Origin: Azospirillaceae bacterium
GTDB taxonomy: Bacteria; Pseudomonadota; Alphaproteobacteria; Azospirillales; Azospirillaceae
Reading direction: 5' to 3'
DNA length: 64,000 nt
NCBI GenBank assembly: GCA_028283825.1
Contig: JAPWJW010000004.1
Span: 376,292-440,291, forward strand
Below, in pieces: positions 16,909 to 24,777 of the stretch. Each line of letters begins with the position of its first letter. Positions within the stretch are counted from its first letter, which is position 1. The position numbers and the translations under genes were made by a program. Under the pieces are notes generated by a model, which worked only from the letters and a program-made list of their open reading frames with translations, did no database searches and was not told where the DNA came from.

Positions 16909-17287
16909 ACTTCGTCGGGCGCGGCTGGGCCGCCCGCGTGACCCAGGCGATGCTGGCCGGCCTTGCCGACAACGACCTCACCGTCTTCGCCGCCCGCCAC
17001 CCGCTGGATGTGTTTTATCACCGGCCCCAGCGATGCCGGCATATTCCCGAGGCCTTGTCCGTCACCCAATATGAGGATGGGCACCGAAGCCTGTCACCGA
17101 TCCAGCGCGAGGCGCGCGCCCGGGTGCTGGACGACATCCCGACCCGCTACGGCACCCCACGCATCTCTGCCCCCCCGCCACGCCGCTGACGGACACCGGT
17201 CAGGGCCCGGACACCCCGCCCCTGCGCCTGACGGCCGACCTGGCCGGGCGGGCGCCCCTGGTCTCGATCATCATTCCCACGAAGGGC

Positions 17288-19258
17288 GTGCGGGGCCGCG
17301 TCTTTAAATGCCTGGAGGACCTGCGGCAGCGCACCAGTTACAAGGCCATCGAGATCATCGTGCTGGATCACATTGATTACAGCCCGGAAAACCTGGAGGA
17401 CAAGAACCGCATCCGGTCCCTGGCCGACATCGTCGTCCCGGTGGCCGGTCCCTTCAACTGGTCGCGCTTCAACAACATGGCCACCGTGCTGGCCAAGGGC
17501 GATGTCTTCCTGTTCCTGAACGACGATGTCGAGGTCGTCACCGAGGACTGGATCGAACAGCTGTTGGGGTATCTGAACCTGCCCAACATCGGCGCGGTGG
17601 GCCCCCGCCTGCTGCTGCCCAGCGGACGCATGGTGCAGTCCGCTGGCGTTTCCCTGATGAGCCAGCCCGGCTGGGCCCGCAACGACTTCGCCTTCAGCGC
17701 CGCCGATTATGCCCTGGGCGGCGGCATCAACCAGGTGCCGCGCAACTGCACCTCGCTGCTGGGTGCCGCCATCGCCGTGCCGCGCGACCTGTTCATCCGC
17801 ATGGGCGGTTTCGAGGAAGGGCTGGCGCTGACCTTCAACGACCTGGATTTCCACATGCGGCTGCGCGACCTGGGATACCAGGTGGTGGTGGTGCCCCAGG
17901 CCGAGCTTATCCACCATGAAAAGAACTCGCGCGCCGAGCTGGTGGAAAGCGAGATGGAGCCGCTGTACTGGAAACGCTGGCAGGCCCGCCATGGCAGCGG
18001 CGATGCCTATTGGCATCCCGACCTGGAACGGGAAAGCGGTCTGTACAAGGTGGACGCCGAACCGGTGGAGCCCATCTGGGCGGCGGGCATCGCCGGCGTC
18101 AGGAGCGATATCCGGCGCATGCTGCTGCTGCGCCTGGATCATGTCGGCGATTTCATCCTGACCCTGCCGGCCTTCCGGCAGCTGCGGGCGGCGTTTCCCC
18201 AGGCCAGGATCGAGGTGGTGGTCGGCGCCTGGAACCGCGACCTGGCGGCGCAGTCGGGGCTGTTCGACCACATCCATGTGTTCAACCTTTATGCCGCGCG
18301 GTCCAGCGACGGGCGGGCCCTGCTAGGCGACGCGGCGGCGGAACAGTTCGCAGGCGTACTCCAGGGACGGTCGTACGATCTGGCGGTGGACTTCCGGATG
18401 GATGGCGACACCCGCTTCCTGCTGAAGCATGTCGCGGCCACGACGCGCGCCGGCTATTCCCAGGGGGTCGCCTATCCCTGGCTGGACGTGTCGGTGGAGT
18501 GGGAGGGCAACCTGCCGCAATGGCGCAAGGCCGCCAACGGTTCCATCCAGCTGCAACGCCTGGTAAGCGCCCTGGAACTGGCCTTCCCCACCGCCGAGAC
18601 CGCCTCCGCCTCATTCTGGCAGGACGATCCGCGCGTCCACCGGACATCGTTCAAGAAGCTGCCCCTGGTCGTGCTGCACCCCTTTGCGGGTAACGAGATC
18701 AAGATGTGGCCGGCGGCGCATTGGGCCGGCCTGGCCGCCATCCTGGTGGAAGCGGGCATGACGGTTGAAATGATCGGCACCGCGGCGGAAGAGGCGGCCT
18801 ACCCCGACCTGGTGCAGGCTCTGGCGGCCGCCGGCGCCCGGAACCGCATTGGCCAGTTCACCCTGCCACAGCTGGTGAATTACATCGCGACGGCGGATTG
18901 CTTCGTCGGATCGGACAGCGGGCCCAAGCATATCGCCGCCTCGACCGGCATTCCCACGGTGGCGGTGCAGTCCGGATTCGTCGATCCGGTCACCTGGTCG
19001 CCGTTCAACGCGCTGGGGGTCAGCGTCATCCGGCGGGTGTCCTGCGCCCCCTGTTACCTGGACGACGTCGCCCTGTGCCGGCGTAACCACGAGTGCATGC
19101 GCAAGATTTTCCCAGCCCAGGTCTTCCGCCATGTCATGGCCCTGACGGGGGCGGCGATGGGGATGGCGGCAGCGCACGCGCACGCCCCGCCCCCCCTCAT
19201 TCCTCCGCCCGTTTCCGCCCCGAGGGCCCTGGCAAGGAAGTCCATGGGCGACGACTGA
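17288..19258 (+). CDS. C-terminal fragment: GT2 plus GT9 glycosyltransferase domains
   Basis: Long open frame after the second shift. The first in-frame ATG would be far inside the GT2 fold; the GTG at 17288 cuts off the conserved VSIIIPTKG strand encoded directly upstream (17261-17287), so this is not a natural start. GT2 covers roughly residues 1-230 and GT9 from about 275 to 620. The GT9 part keeps the phosphate-binding HPFAGNEIKMWP and the SDSGPKH loop. The last 40 residues are Ala/Pro-rich. Confidence 0.7.
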   Translation: MRGRVFKCLEDLRQRTSYKAIEIIVLDHIDYSPENLEDKNRIRSLADIVVPVAGPFNWSRFNNMATVLAKGDVFLFLNDDVEVVTEDWIEQLLGYLNLPNIGAVGPRLLLPSGRMVQSAGVSLMSQPGWARNDFAFSAADYALGGGINQVPRNCTSLLGAAIAVPRDLFIRMGGFEEGLALTFNDLDFHMRLRDLGYQVVVVPQAELIHHEKNSRAELVESEMEPLYWKRWQARHGSGDAYWHPDLERESGLYKVDAEPVEPIWAAGIAGVRSDIRRMLLLRLDHVGDFILTLPAFRQLRAAFPQARIEVVVGAWNRDLAAQSGLFDHIHVFNLYAARSSDGRALLGDAAAEQFAGVLQGRSYDLAVDFRMDGDTRFLLKHVAATTRAGYSQGVAYPWLDVSVEWEGNLPQWRKAANGSIQLQRLVSALELAFPTAETASASFWQDDPRVHRTSFKKLPLVVLHPFAGNEIKMWPAAHWAGLAAILVEAGMTVEMIGTAAEEAAYPDLVQALAAAGARNRIGQFTLPQLVNYIATADCFVGSDSGPKHIAASTGIPTVAVQSGFVDPVTWSPFNALGVSVIRRVSCAPCYLDDVALCRRNHECMRKIFPAQVFRHVMALTGAAMGMAAAHAHAPPPLIPPPVSAPRALARKSMGDD

Positions 19259-19259
19259 C

Positions 19260-20348
19260 GTGACAACTGACAGGACGACGGCCAGGATGAGATCGCAGGA
19301 GAATGTCACGGTGACCAAGACGGCCCGGGCGCGCGCACCGAAGAAAACCGCCGGCAAGCCGGACCCGACGGCAAAGGCAGCCTTGCCCGAACCGGGTCCC
19401 GCCAAGCCTGTCGCCGTTCCCAAGCCCCCCCTCTCCAGGATCGCCCTGACGGAGCCGTCTGCGGACGCCCTGCAGGACAAGACGCGTGCGGCACCCAGGA
19501 AGCCGCGCGGCATCGACCCGGCGCCCGCCGCCACCGATATCTCGTCACCAGAAGCCGCCTTCCAGAACCAGCAGATCAAGAACCTGTGGAGCAATTTCCG
19601 GCGGGTGGACGAATTCGCCGGCGGCCTGGCGCTAGAGGTCAACCAGTTGCGCCACCAGCTGGACGCCGCCGAGAAGGCCCGCAGCGCCGAATCCCGCCGG
19701 GTACGCGATCTGCAAGCCGAACTGGCGGGCCTGGAGGAGCGACCCAGCACCGGCGACCTGGAAAAGGCGCGGCGGGAAGCCGAGCTTTGGAAGCAGCAAT
19801 ACCAGGCGCTGGCCCACCAGCACATGACCCTAAGGCAATGGCTGGCCAAGCTGCCCTGGTCGCCGATGGGTGCTGAAGGGATTGAGGAGTGGGACCAGGC
19901 CGACCTGGACCGGAAGGCCCTGTCGACCCAGGCGTATTACAGCACGCTGGCGGCATTCGTGACCTGCCCGCCCACCCTGTCCGCCGAACCGCAGCCGGAA
20001 CAGATCGCGGAATTCTACCAGGGTGCCGGCCTGACCGGCGTGGTCGAGCGGGTCTGGAAGGAGGATGAGGGCATCAACCTGTGCACCGGCTGGGCCACCA
20101 CACGCGCCCTGCCCGACATCCATGTCCTGGTCAGCCTGTTCGACAATGAAGGCTGCATCGGTTATGGCCAGCCCCATCAGCCCCGCGAGGATGTCGCGGC
20201 GGCGTTGCAGGAGTGCAACCCACACTGCGGTTTCCGCATCACCCTGACCCGCCCGCCCAAGGGCGCCCTGCGGGTCTTCATGCATGTGCTGCAACGCGGC
20301 AAGCCGCCCTTCGCCCTGAAGCTGCCCTTCCTGTCGACGGTGCGGTGA
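19260..20348 (+). CDS. Coiled-coil protein of unknown function linked to glycosyltransferase
   Basis: A 362-residue protein not recognised by family. Residues 1-90 are Lys/Ala/Pro-rich and probably disordered. Residues 100-180 form a coiled coil (VNQLRHQLDAAEKARSAESR and following). Residues 215-362 are a compact domain (AQAYYSTLAAF-like helix, then DEGINLCTGWATTRALPDIH and GYGQPHQPREDVAAALQEC). GTG at 19260 begins 2 bases after the glycosyltransferase stop, so it is translationally linked; an ATG exists at 19287. It may scaffold or regulate the glycosyltransferase (inference from position only). Convergent with IclR. Confidence 0.65.
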   Translation: MTTDRTTARMRSQENVTVTKTARARAPKKTAGKPDPTAKAALPEPGPAKPVAVPKPPLSRIALTEPSADALQDKTRAAPRKPRGIDPAPAATDISSPEAAFQNQQIKNLWSNFRRVDEFAGGLALEVNQLRHQLDAAEKARSAESRRVRDLQAELAGLEERPSTGDLEKARREAELWKQQYQALAHQHMTLRQWLAKLPWSPMGAEGIEEWDQADLDRKALSTQAYYSTLAAFVTCPPTLSAEPQPEQIAEFYQGAGLTGVVERVWKEDEGINLCTGWATTRALPDIHVLVSLFDNEGCIGYGQPHQPREDVAAALQECNPHCGFRITLTRPPKGALRVFMHVLQRGKPPFALKLPFLSTVR

Positions 20349-20361
20349 CCGCCGGACCGGA

Positions 20362-21108
20362 TCAGGAGAAACAGGCGGCTATGGCGCAGGCGCCGTCCCG
20401 CATGGCGGCACAGATGGCATCGCGGCTGCCCTCGAAGCGCACGGCCGGCATGACGATGGACAGGGCGTAGCGTTCCGGCGTGCGGGTATCCAGCGTGATG
20501 CCCACGCCGCAAACGCCGTGGATGTTCTCCCCCACATCCATGGCGATGCCCGCGCCGCGTACTCCGCCCAAGTCGGCCAGCAAAGCCGGCAGGGTGGCCA
20601 CCGTCCGTTCCGTCCGCCGCTCCCAGGTACCCGCCAGCCGCCGTTCAATCTCCGCATCGTCCATGGCCGCCAGCAGGGCCTTGCCGTGGGCGGTGCAATA
20701 GAGCGGCAGGGCCGTGCCCACCGGCGTCACCACCCGAAGCTCGCGTTCCGACGCCACCTGGTCCACCAGGATGGCGTGGTTGCCGCGCAGGACGGACAGG
20801 TTGACGGTTTCCAGCGTGGCACGGCCCAAGGCCTCGACATGCGGTCGGGCCACGCTGACGACATCGACGAAGGCGGCGCCGGCCAGGCGCAGGATGGCGG
20901 GGCCCAGGGTGATCCGCCCATCGGCGACGGCCGCCATCTGCTGCGCCTGCAGGGCCGCGACCAGGCGCTGGACGGTGCTGCGCGGCAGATCCGTCGCCCG
21001 CGCCAGCACCGCCAGGGTCACCCCCTGGGGCTGGTTCTCCAGCGCGCGCAGCACGGCGGCGGCCCGCGCCACCACCTGCCCGCTGTTGCCGTCCTTGTCC
21101 TGGTCCAT
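20362..21108 (-). CDS. IclR-family transcriptional regulator
   Basis: A 248-residue regulator. The N-terminal winged helix (AAAVLRALENQPQGVTLAVL and LPRSTVQRLVAALQAQQ) is followed by the IclR effector domain (LGPAILRLAGAAF, VTPVGTALPLYCTAHGKALL, and GICGVG-like HGVCGVGITLD). The family binds small aromatic or glyoxylate-type ligands. ATG at 21108 follows a GTG at 21111. It is on the same strand as, and downstream of, the decarboxylase-like amidohydrolase, MFS and AraC genes, so it may control them. Its 5' region holds repeat copy A and the inverted repeat at 21171-21198. Confidence 0.88.
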   Translation of the reverse strand: MDQDKDGNSGQVVARAAAVLRALENQPQGVTLAVLARATDLPRSTVQRLVAALQAQQMAAVADGRITLGPAILRLAGAAFVDVVSVARPHVEALGRATLETVNLSVLRGNHAILVDQVASERELRVVTPVGTALPLYCTAHGKALLAAMDDAEIERRLAGTWERRTERTVATLPALLADLGGVRGAGIAMDVGENIHGVCGVGITLDTRTPERYALSIVMPAVRFEGSRDAICAAMRDGACAIAACFS

Positions 21109-21170
21109 CACCGCTGTCTAACAGGCGCAGGCTTGGCCCCGCAAGCCGGTACGCAAAGCGCAACCACATC

Positions 21171-21298
21171 ACCTGCATGAGATTTAGCTCATGCAGGTAT
21201 AGGCTGCGACCGCAGCCGCCGGAGCTTTACGGGGAGCCGTAGGCGGACTGGAAAGCGAGGACGAGGCTAGACCCCGGATGGGGCCGCCGCCGTCTGAG
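21171..21298 (+). repeat. Structured intergenic repeat, copy A
   Basis: One of the two fullest copies. It opens with an 11-bp perfect inverted repeat, ACCTGCATGAG / CTCATGCAGGT (21171-21198, 6-base spacer). TATAGGCTGCGACCGCAGCC (stem GGCTGC/GCAGCC) and CCGGAGCTTTACGGGG follow, ending in CGTCTGAGG. It aligns with copy B over most of its length. It lies 6 bp after the amidohydrolase stop and upstream of IclR; the opening inverted repeat could also serve as an operator. Confidence 0.7.
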
Positions 21299-21303
21299 GA
21301 ACT

Positions 21304-22371
21304 TCAAATGCGCAGCAGCGCGCGGGCGTTGCCGGCCGCCACCGCGCGGCGTTCCGCGTCGCTGATGTTGGCGGTCTCGATCCAGCGGCAGGCCACCGCC
21401 GGATCCTCGAACGGATAATCGATGGAGAACATCACGTTGCGCGGCCCCATCGCATCCAGGGCACAGCGCAGGGCCGCATCGGAACAGACGCCGGAGGTGG
21501 TGATGTAGATGTTCTCACGCACATAGTCCGACGGCTTCTTCAGGATGGCGTAGCGCTGGTTGCTGATGGGATAGCGGCTGTCCAGCCGCCACAGCTGGAT
21601 GGGCAGCGTCTCACCCATATGGCCCAGGATGACGCGCGCGTTGGGGTAGCGATCGAAGGTGCCGCTGAAGATCAGCCGCATGGCGTGGGTGCAGGTCTCC
21701 ACCGCCCAGCTCCACGTCGGGCCCCACAGTTCGGGGTGGTCGGCATAGGCCGGCGACGGGGCGGCGGGATTGCCCGGATGGATGTAGATGGCGGCCCCCA
21801 GCGCCGACACCCGTTCCCAGAAGACGTCGTAGGCGCGGTCGTCAAGATAGCTGCCGTTGGTCTCGCCGTTGATCAGGGCGCCCTGGAAACCCAGTTGCGT
21901 CATGCAGCGTTCCAGTTCATCGGCCGCGGCCAGCGGCTCCTGCAAGGCCAGATGGGCGAAGCCGCCGTAGCGGTCCGGACGCTTCTGCACCTCCGTCGCC
22001 AGGCGGTCGTTGGCGGAACGGGCCAGGCGCACCGCCTTGGCGGCATCCCGTTCGATCTGCACGCCGGGGCCGGCGATGGACAGCACCGCCTTTTCCACGC
22101 CGTTGCCGTCCATCATGGCCAACCGCCGTTCCCCGAAATCGGACAGGGCGGGCAGCGCGCGGTCGAACAGGTCGGGGCGGATGTTCTGCTTGGTTTCCGC
22201 CAGGTAATCGACGAAGTCGGGGAACATGCAGTGTTCCTCCAGACCGATCTTGGCGACACCCTTGCCGGCGGCGGGCGTCGGCTTGGCCAAGGCGGTCTCG
22301 GCCCCCAGGACCAGGGCGGCAGCGGCGGCGGAACCCAGGACGCCGCGGCGCGTGGGGGAAAAGTCGGTCAT
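21304..22371 (-). CDS. Tat-exported amidohydrolase-2 / hydroxybenzoate-decarboxylase-like protein
   Basis: A 355-residue metal-dependent hydrolase/decarboxylase of the amidohydrolase-2 (ACMSD, gamma-resorcylate decarboxylase) family. The N-terminus TRRGVLGSAAAAALVLG is a Tat-type signal, unusual for cytosolic decarboxylases. The metal-binding start IGLEEHCMFPDF, then HLALQEPLAAADELERC, YIHPGNP, ILGHMGETLP and FSIDYPFED all match this family. The substrate is probably an aromatic acid, not determinable here. It starts 19 bases after the MFS stop with a good AAGGAA site, so both form an operon. Confidence 0.8.
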   Translation of the reverse strand: MTDFSPTRRGVLGSAAAAALVLGAETALAKPTPAAGKGVAKIGLEEHCMFPDFVDYLAETKQNIRPDLFDRALPALSDFGERRLAMMDGNGVEKAVLSIAGPGVQIERDAAKAVRLARSANDRLATEVQKRPDRYGGFAHLALQEPLAAADELERCMTQLGFQGALINGETNGSYLDDRAYDVFWERVSALGAAIYIHPGNPAAPSPAYADHPELWGPTWSWAVETCTHAMRLIFSGTFDRYPNARVILGHMGETLPIQLWRLDSRYPISNQRYAILKKPSDYVRENIYITTSGVCSDAALRCALDAMGPRNVMFSIDYPFEDPAVACRWIETANISDAERRAVAAGNARALLRI

Positions 22372-22390
22372 GATGTTTCCTTTTGGGTGA

Positions 22391-23533
22391 TCAGGCCGGC
22401 CGGCCGTGGCGGACGGCCAGGACGGCGAAGGCCAGCGCCATCACGGCGGCGGCCGGGAAGACGGTCAGGGCGGTGGCGGGCAGGAATCCGGCGAAGGACG
22501 CCAGGAACTGGCCCAGGAAGATGGCCAGCGACAGCCGGGCCAGGGCCGGCCCCCGCCGCGCCGGCGGGCTGCGCTCAATGACGGCGTGGTTGGCCAGCGG
22601 AATGGACAGGCCGAAGCCCACCCCCAGCAGCACGCCGCCGGCACCGTAGGCCGCCAGACCGATCCGGGGCGCCAGGGCGAACAGCGTGAAGGCGGCGGCA
22701 TAGGCCAGGAAGGCCGACAGGAAGGTCCGCCCCTCCCCCAGCCGGACCACGACACGCGGCAGCAAAAAGGCGGTGGCGACCGCGACCAGGGAAACGAAGG
22801 ACAGGAAATAGCCGGTTCCGGCGGCGGACAGGCCGATGGCGGCCAGGGCCGGCGGCAGGAACAGCACGCCCACGAAAAAGACCCCCATGGCGCCGCCGGC
22901 GATGACGAAGACGGCCGCCGGCAGGCGGGCCCCGGACGGACCATCATCCCGCGGCGGTGGTGCTGCCGGCGGGCGGGGCATCCACCGCAGCTGCGCCGCC
23001 AGCAATGGCACGGCCAGCAGGTAAAGCGTGAAGGGCAGGCGCCAGTCGCGGTCGGCCAGCCAGCCGCTGACCGCCAGCATGACGACACCGCCCAGTTCGA
23101 TCGCCATGCCCTGCGCCGCGATCATGCGCAGGCGCCGGACCGGATCCGGCCAGAAGGCGGCGATCAGCGTGGTGCCGCTGGCCATCACCAGCGCCGTGGC
23201 CACACCCAACAGCAGGCGATCGGCATAAACCGCGATGGGCCCCGACAGCAGCGGCGCCACGCCGCCCAGCAGGCCGTAGGCGGCCAGGCCGATGGCCAGC
23301 GCGCGATAGGCCCCGCCCCGGGGGCCGGCGATCATCCGGCCGGCCAAGGGGCTGCCCAGGATGACGCCCAGCGACGGCAGGGTGACCAGCCAGTCCGCCC
23401 CCCGGGACACACCCAAACCGGCGGCGGTGGCGGTCAGGCCCGGCACCACGACGCAGCCGACCATGATGGTCAACGCAGCACCCAGCAGCAGGATGGGCGC
23501 TGTCGCGCAGGGCGGGAAGGTATCGACGGACAT
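22391..23533 (-). CDS. MFS transporter
   Basis: A 380-residue major-facilitator transporter with about 12 membrane helices. The central loop is short and Pro-rich (PRPPAAPPPRDDG, about residue 195). The conserved loop-2 region is weak (GSPLAGRMIAGPRGG). Substrate is unknown; co-transcription with the amidohydrolase/decarboxylase suggests uptake or efflux of an aromatic compound. A large near-perfect palindrome ends 8 bp upstream of the start codon. Confidence 0.82.
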   Translation of the reverse strand: MSVDTFPPCATAPILLLGAALTIMVGCVVVPGLTATAAGLGVSRGADWLVTLPSLGVILGSPLAGRMIAGPRGGAYRALAIGLAAYGLLGGVAPLLSGPIAVYADRLLLGVATALVMASGTTLIAAFWPDPVRRLRMIAAQGMAIELGGVVMLAVSGWLADRDWRLPFTLYLLAVPLLAAQLRWMPRPPAAPPPRDDGPSGARLPAAVFVIAGGAMGVFFVGVLFLPPALAAIGLSAAGTGYFLSFVSLVAVATAFLLPRVVVRLGEGRTFLSAFLAYAAAFTLFALAPRIGLAAYGAGGVLLGVGFGLSIPLANHAVIERSPPARRGPALARLSLAIFLGQFLASFAGFLPATALTVFPAAAVMALAFAVLAVRHGRPA

Positions 23534-23540
23534 GATGAGA

Positions 23541-23577
23541 TAACCGCTTAATGGGCATATTGCCCGTTAAACGGTTA
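23541..23577. promoter_or_regulatory. 17-bp-armed palindrome before the MFS gene
   Basis: Arms 23541-23557 and 23561-23577 are complementary at 15 of 17 positions around a TAT centre; the outer part is TAACCG/CGGTTA and the inner part GGGCA/TGCCC. It ends 8 bp upstream of the MFS start, between it and the AraC gene. It could be an operator or a hairpin blocking translation. Confidence 0.6.
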
Positions 23578-23636
23578 ACTGGCGGTTTTGATGCCTGTCG
23601 TCAAGGGGCTTGTCCGGCAGCGATGGAAAGGGGATG

Positions 23637-24524
23637 TCAGCGGAACCGCCGCCGCCAGGCGCCGGGCGGCAGGCCGGTCATGGTGGTGAACACCCGGGTC
23701 AGGTGGCTTTGGTCGGCGAAACCGCAGGACAGGGCGATGTCGGCGATGGGCAGGGGGCCGCGCAGCAGGTCCTTGGCCCCCGCGACGCGCCGTTCCATCA
23801 GCCAGCGATAGGGCGTCAGGCCGGTGGTCTGCCGGAAGGCCTTGATGAAATAGCCGCGCGACAGGCCGCATTCGGCGGCGACCTGGGCGATGCCGATATC
23901 GCCGCCCAGGTTGGCGGCCAGGAATTCCTTGGCCCGCGCCTCCTGCCAGGCGGACAGGCCACCGGTGCGCAAGGGGAAGGCCGCCGTCATGCCGCCATAG
24001 GCCTGGGCCACGTGCACGGCCAGCGCCAGGGTGACCTGGTCCACGAACAGGCGCCCGCCGCCGTTCGGCATGTCCAGCGCCGGCAGTAGGGCGCAGGCCA
24101 GGTTGTAAACCACCGGGTCCAACGTGCCGGCGGGGCAGGTGAAGCCGCCGACGCGCGGGCGGCCCAGATCCTGGGTCACCCCGTCCAGGACGGCGCGGGG
24201 AATCTGGACCCGCACATTGTCGAAGGCCGACAGGTGCCGGCAGGCCCAGTCCTCCCCCAGATGGGTCACGGCCAGCGCCGTGCGGGCGTGGCCGCCGGCA
24301 TGGACCAGCTTTCCGCCCCGCCACAACTCATGCCGGGCGAAGTCGCGCAGCTGCACGATGACGGAAAAGGCGTCCAGGCTGGGTATGGGCAGGCGTTCCA
24401 GCGATATCGGTTCATCCTGGTCCCGGCGCATGCGGACAACGGACATCTCCGCCCGCCGCGGCAAAAGGGGACGCGGCGCCGGCGTCAGCGCATCGGACAG
24501 GGCCATACCGCGACCGGTCGTCAT
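23637..24524 (-). CDS. AraC-family regulator with N-terminal sensing domain
   Basis: A 295-residue regulator. The C-terminal 100 residues are the AraC double helix-turn-helix (IAQVAAECGLSRGYFIKAF, then PIADIALSCGFADQSHLTRVF). The N-terminal 190 residues are a sensing domain of unknown ligand. ATG at 24524 gives the natural length; longer frames start in non-coding sequence. It lies 103 bp upstream of the MFS-amidohydrolase pair on the same strand and is divergent from the antiporter. Its DNA-binding domain is very similar to the short AraC gene at 26367-26777. Confidence 0.85.
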   Translation of the reverse strand: MTTGRGMALSDALTPAPRPLLPRRAEMSVVRMRRDQDEPISLERLPIPSLDAFSVIVQLRDFARHELWRGGKLVHAGGHARTALAVTHLGEDWACRHLSAFDNVRVQIPRAVLDGVTQDLGRPRVGGFTCPAGTLDPVVYNLACALLPALDMPNGGGRLFVDQVTLALAVHVAQAYGGMTAAFPLRTGGLSAWQEARAKEFLAANLGGDIGIAQVAAECGLSRGYFIKAFRQTTGLTPYRWLMERRVAGAKDLLRGPLPIADIALSCGFADQSHLTRVFTTMTGLPPGAWRRRFR

Positions 24525-24777
24525 TCCTTTTCTCACCAAGCCATCGCGGGCTGGGACCATAGGGCAAGGCCGCCGATGTCCTCTTGTCGAAAAGAACGCC
24601 AATCATCGGGGCCCGTCCCCCAGGCGCGACGGCGGCATCCGACAAACGGCAACGCCCTTGTTCAAAACAGCGGACCGCTGGACAAGATCGGACCGGCCCA
24701 CCACCCTAGGGTAGGTGGGTCAGCATTGGCATGGTTCGCCAACAACACGATCTTCATCCAAAAGCCGCCGGGGGTCC

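Larger units (their letters stand above)
15625..19258 (+). pseudogene. Giant GT2-GT9 glycosyltransferase split by two -1 frameshifts
   Basis: The open frames here read as one protein of about 1211 residues if one G is restored near 16743-16746 and one C near 17170-17176, both in homopolymer runs. Order: two tandem beta-sandwich domains (about residues 25-235); a poorly conserved linker carrying DLLYWDERATVADRQSLL; a GT2 domain starting VSIIIPTKG with FLFLNDDVEVV as its DXD-like site and LTFNDLDFHMRLR; then a GT9 heptosyltransferase-like domain (MLLLRLDHVGDFILTLPAFR to CFVGSDSGPKHIAASTGIP). Homology continues across both breaks, so they are indels, not gene boundaries. Either sequencing errors or a genuine recent pseudogene. 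Likely role: surface-glycan elongation. Confidence 0.75.
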
